From Chitinophaga agri (GTDB lineage Bacteria; Bacteroidota; Bacteroidia; Chitinophagales; Chitinophagaceae): a stretch of 64,000 nucleotides of DNA. The stretch lies in NCBI RefSeq assembly GCF_010093065.1, contig NZ_CP048113.1, positions 2,542,001-2,606,000 of the forward strand, given 5' to 3'. The notes below the pieces were generated by a model that was not told the DNA's origin, did no database searches, and saw nothing but the letters and a program-made list of their open reading frames with translations. The first letter of the stretch is position 1; every line of letters starts with the position of its first letter. Shown piece after piece: positions 61,696 to 64,000 of the stretch. The translations under genes and the position numbers were made by a program.

Positions 61696-62925
61696 TTAAT
61701 ATGGGCGAATAAATGACCAGTGTTCAAATAATCGGGGATTGGTTTCGTAGACTCTTACAAGCCATCTATGCGCCCGTCCCTTTCCAAGCTTTCTATTTTC
61801 CATTATCCATCTTACCAATTTTAGATTTAGCCAGTACCACAATCCATGTGTTGTCCACTTTGAGTATACACAATAATACTGATACCATCCCCTGATTTTA
61901 GGGTTTAGTATCCTTGCGATGTTCAAAATCGTGCCTTGGAAACGTCTTCTTACTACCTCTCTCACTTTTTGCCTAACTGCTTTTTTAGACGAGTCACTCA
62001 TACACGGAAAATACATAAGTTTCCAGCCATTCTTAGTTGGTCTGCCTAATGGTCGAAAAGTATAACCCAGAAAGTCAAATCTTACACTTCGATGTGCTTC
62101 AGTATGTATATGATTTTTGCAGTAAACTATACGCGTCTTTTCCTCATTCAGCATCAACCGACAATCTATCATCCTCCTGGTAATTGCACCTTTGATGAAA
62201 TTTGCCTGTTTTTCTGTCGTACAGTGTATAATTGCATCGTCACAATACCGTTCAAAAGGCATGTTTGAGTGATTCTTTTCCATCCATTTATCAAATACAA
62301 AGTGAAGGAAGATGTTAGCTAGTAGCGGGCTTATTACTCCTCCCTGAGGAGTGCCCTTTTCCCCACGTCTAACTTCTCCGTTACACATAATTCCAGCCTT
62401 AAGCCATCGCTTAATATACATTAGAATCCATTTCTCTTTTGTATACCACTCGATTGCCTTCAACAACAGTTCGTGATCTATACTATCAAAAAACGCTCGA
62501 ATATCAATATCAACCACCCAACTATAATAACCACACCGTGCAGTGGCTTTCTCCAAGGCCTGATGTGCATTCTTACCGGGACGATATCCATAACTATCCT
62601 CATGGAAGCTGCCTTCCACGATAGGTTCAAGATAATTTTTCACAACCTGTTGAGCTATGCGATCTGATATTGTAGGTATGCCAAGAATACGCACACCGCC
62701 AGATTTCTTTGGAATTTCAACGCTTTTCACAACTGGCGGGTAATAACATCCAGATGTCATTCTGTTCCAAATCCGGTATAGATTCTTTGACGCATCAATC
62801 GAAAAATCTTCTATACTTTCTCCGTCGATTCCACCACTTGCATTATTTTCCTTTACTTTCTTGTAAGCATCCAGTACCATTTTCTTGGTCACCGGATGTT
62901 GCTTTGTTTCATAATAATCAATCAT
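61696..62925 (-). CDS. ltrA: Group II intron reverse transcriptase/maturase
   Basis: 409 residues. RT domains: GGIDGESIEDF at RT0/1, YSWVVDIDIRAFFDSIDHELL (first Asp D141), GTPQGGVISPLLANIFL, active site FERYCDDAIIH with D229 and D230, and DFLGYTF. Maturase domain X: KIRGWYQYYCVYSKWTTH, ending WLVRVYETNPRLFEHW. No HNH endonuclease domain, and YCDD replaces the common YADD. Binds and helps splice its intron and copies it by target-primed reverse transcription. Complete and without stops, so probably functional. Stop lies 20 bases before domain V. Confidence 0.95.
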   Translation of the reverse strand: MIDYYETKQHPVTKKMVLDAYKKVKENNASGGIDGESIEDFSIDASKNLYRIWNRMTSGCYYPPVVKSVEIPKKSGGVRILGIPTISDRIAQQVVKNYLEPIVEGSFHEDSYGYRPGKNAHQALEKATARCGYYSWVVDIDIRAFFDSIDHELLLKAIEWYTKEKWILMYIKRWLKAGIMCNGEVRRGEKGTPQGGVISPLLANIFLHFVFDKWMEKNHSNMPFERYCDDAIIHCTTEKQANFIKGAITRRMIDCRLMLNEEKTRIVYCKNHIHTEAHRSVRFDFLGYTFRPLGRPTKNGWKLMYFPCMSDSSKKAVRQKVREVVRRRFQGTILNIARILNPKIRGWYQYYCVYSKWTTHGLWYWLNLKLVRWIMENRKLGKGRAHRWLVRVYETNPRLFEHWSFIRPY

Positions 62926-63446
62926 CCATTTTACTGTTGTTGGTTTTATAAAACTAATCTGGCTAAGCCCTTCCCTCCACAGCCATTACAGCAGCTTCAA
63001 TAGTACTACGACTTAGTCCGCCTCTGTACAGGATATTGGTATTTAACCTTGCGGTGTCTCCGCTTGAATTGTTCCCTTTGCACTCCTGTACAAATTCCCT
63101 TGTTCCATTAAATCGCCTGATTTAGTGTCCTGCTACCTATGTACCGCCTGTCATCTAGCCAACACCAGGTTACTGTCGCTAAACTTAATTTGTAGGTAAG
63201 AAACTGTTACCTGCTTTCGACAGAATAAGTGCGATATCGATACTTTACTATGGCAGTTCACTTTCGTTCAGCTCACTAAATCTTACCTGACAGATTAATT
63301 CTGCCTTTTCCCCTATCGCTCAACACCTTTTCCTTTCGTCCAAAGCATCATAGGGTGGTTTGTAAGGTATGCCTGTCATCCCTTACGGTGGGCCTGCCAC
63401 CATCAATCTAACAGCATGTAACTTTTCATGTTACTTCAAGGCACAC
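62926..63446 (-). ncRNA. Group II intron 5' domains (I-III)
   Basis: 521 bases between the intron 5' end and the maturase start, without a supported ORF. It should fold into domains I to III and hold the exon-binding sites that pair with the end of exon 1 (...GCTGATGAGACA). The fold was not worked out. Confidence 0.7.
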
Positions 63447-64000
63447 TGTCTCATCAGCCTGCAAATAGTCAGCGTTGAGTACTTCTGTTACCAGCGCTCT
63501 GTAAATAGGAGTAATTAACGCAGCTGTCTTAGCAAAACCATCACTCAGCGTTGAGTATGGTAGCTTTATACCATCTCTTTCCAGACGTTGTTGCTGGCGA
63601 TGCACGGGGAGATGATCGCAGATCTTCTCAACAACCAGTTGAGCCAGTAAGCCTGGCCCCATCATCGATTTTGCAACTGGTAATGTTGGCAAAGGTCCAA
63701 CAATAATTTTTGACGACGTCTCATCCGCAGATGGGAGAAGGTACTTGTTACGGATGTAACGGACTACATAAATTTCAGCGGGTTTGTATTCCAGCACTTC
63801 AGTTTCAGTGGTGCCAATATGTTTACTACCAGCTGGTATATGGTCCGGATCTATAATTACATCTTCTCTTCGTAAGTGAGATGGTATGGTATGACGGCTA
63901 TCTCTCCCTTGAGTCGCATCTTGTTTTACAACTTTCACATAAGTCACCTTCTTTGCTTCTAACACGTTGCAAACAGCAGCAGATTGTTCTGTTGGAATAT
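63447..64000 (-). CDS. tnpC: IS66 transposase TnpC, exon 1 (partial at window edge)
   Basis: Codons run open from the window edge to ACA at 63,447. A GTG at 63,965 is not the real start; upstream frame reads IPTEQSAAVCN. Matches the IS66 N-terminal part: the zinc-finger-like and TnpB-associated region (KKVTYVKVVKQDA), VRYIRNKYLLPSADETSS, PVAKSMMGPGLLAQLVVEKI, DHLPVHRQQQRLERDGI, then DYLQADET, whose Asp is the first catalytic residue. The intron follows directly. The start of the protein lies outside the window. Confidence 0.88.

Larger units (their letters stand above)
61604..63446 (-). mobile_element. Group II intron, 1,843 nt, in IS66 tnpC
   Basis: 5' end GTGTGCC (GUGYG rule) at 63,446 and 3' end ...CTACTCGAC at 61,604 (AY rule). 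Domain V is the 34 nt hairpin at 61,643-61,676 with a CGC triad; domain VI follows with a bulged A seven bases from the 3' end. The maturase lies in domain IV. Removing exactly these 1,843 bases joins exons 1 and 2 in frame at ADET/SVPVLD. Inserted in the sense direction of tnpC. Confidence 0.92.
60782..64000 (-). mobile_element. IS66-family element inserted in istA (one end outside window)
   Basis: Left end GTAAGTATCCGGAAGACAGC matches the usual GTAA.. start of IS66-family inverted repeats; tnpC stops 45 bases inside. The transposase gene is split by a group II intron (61,604-63,446). The rest, including tnpA/tnpB and the other end, lies right of the window. Confidence 0.8.

Overview
The window is chromosomal DNA of a member of the phylum Bacteroidota, most likely Chitinophagaceae (Chitinophaga-like). 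The basis is the gene content: two TonB-dependent receptors with carboxypeptidase-regulatory domains, a LytTR/two-component-propeller pair, a TamB-like giant protein, and many Cys-lipidated surface proteins. The promoters also fit, because several starts sit just downstream of the Bacteroidota -7 box TAnnTTTG and Shine-Dalgarno sequences are largely absent. No species assignment was possible without database searches.

Positions 1-55,263 look like ordinary core genome with tight operons and clear hairpin terminators. In order: a 5'-partial YihY/BrkB membrane protein; a thioredoxin-like lipo/secreted protein; an M14 peptidase; a TonB receptor; a ggt operon (gamma-glutamyltransferase, DinB/DUF1572, lipoprotein, PLP enzyme, TraB/GumN); tamB with an unusual start; ribBA; a second large TonB receptor; an astacin-type M12A metallopeptidase; and two paralogous lipoproteins. 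Next comes a five-gene cluster at 26,674-32,065 (esterase, ATP-grasp ligase with a histone-like tail, YbdK/GCS2 amidoligase, class I glutamine amidotransferase, second ATP-grasp-like protein). It looks like an uncharacterised peptide or small-molecule ligase pathway. After it lie a FAD oxidoreductase, rhodanese, PASTA protein, Ddl, ferredoxin, LuxC-type acyl-CoA reductase, HtrA protease, LytTR/histidine kinase pair, ProRS, a Gly/Tyr-rich lipoprotein, an outer-membrane FadL-like protein, and a cluster of tRNA-maturation genes (miaA, cca, sua5/yrdC) with a GT4 glycosyltransferase. DapD and a GH76 lipoprotein end the core part.

A tRNA-Leu(CAG) gene at 55,437-55,520 marks the change to an accessory region. 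Beyond it the DNA is visibly more A+T-rich. It carries a cysteine-rich soluble histidine kinase overlapping a membrane-anchored receiver protein, then a stand-alone TIR-domain protein with an N-terminal Cys/His module and a Ser/Tyr linker, then a 46-residue Lys/Pro/His-rich ORF. No integrase is visible, but tRNA-3'-like fragments lie at both ends of this 3.6 kb block.

From about 59,224 to the right edge is a nested mobile-element stack. An IS21-family element (five terminal 20-22 bp repeats plus istA) is cut by an IS66-family element. The IS66 transposase gene is itself interrupted by a 1,843 bp group II intron with its own reverse transcriptase/maturase. Intron boundaries can be placed to the base (63,446 to 61,604, minus strand) because removing the intron restores the IS66 reading frame.

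Other structural signals are a 61 bp near-perfect palindrome built from 11 bp repeats (33,814-33,874) and a dispersed family of GGAATTAGGAATT-type inverted repeats in four intergenic places. All functional names are from reading the translated sequence; no search was run.
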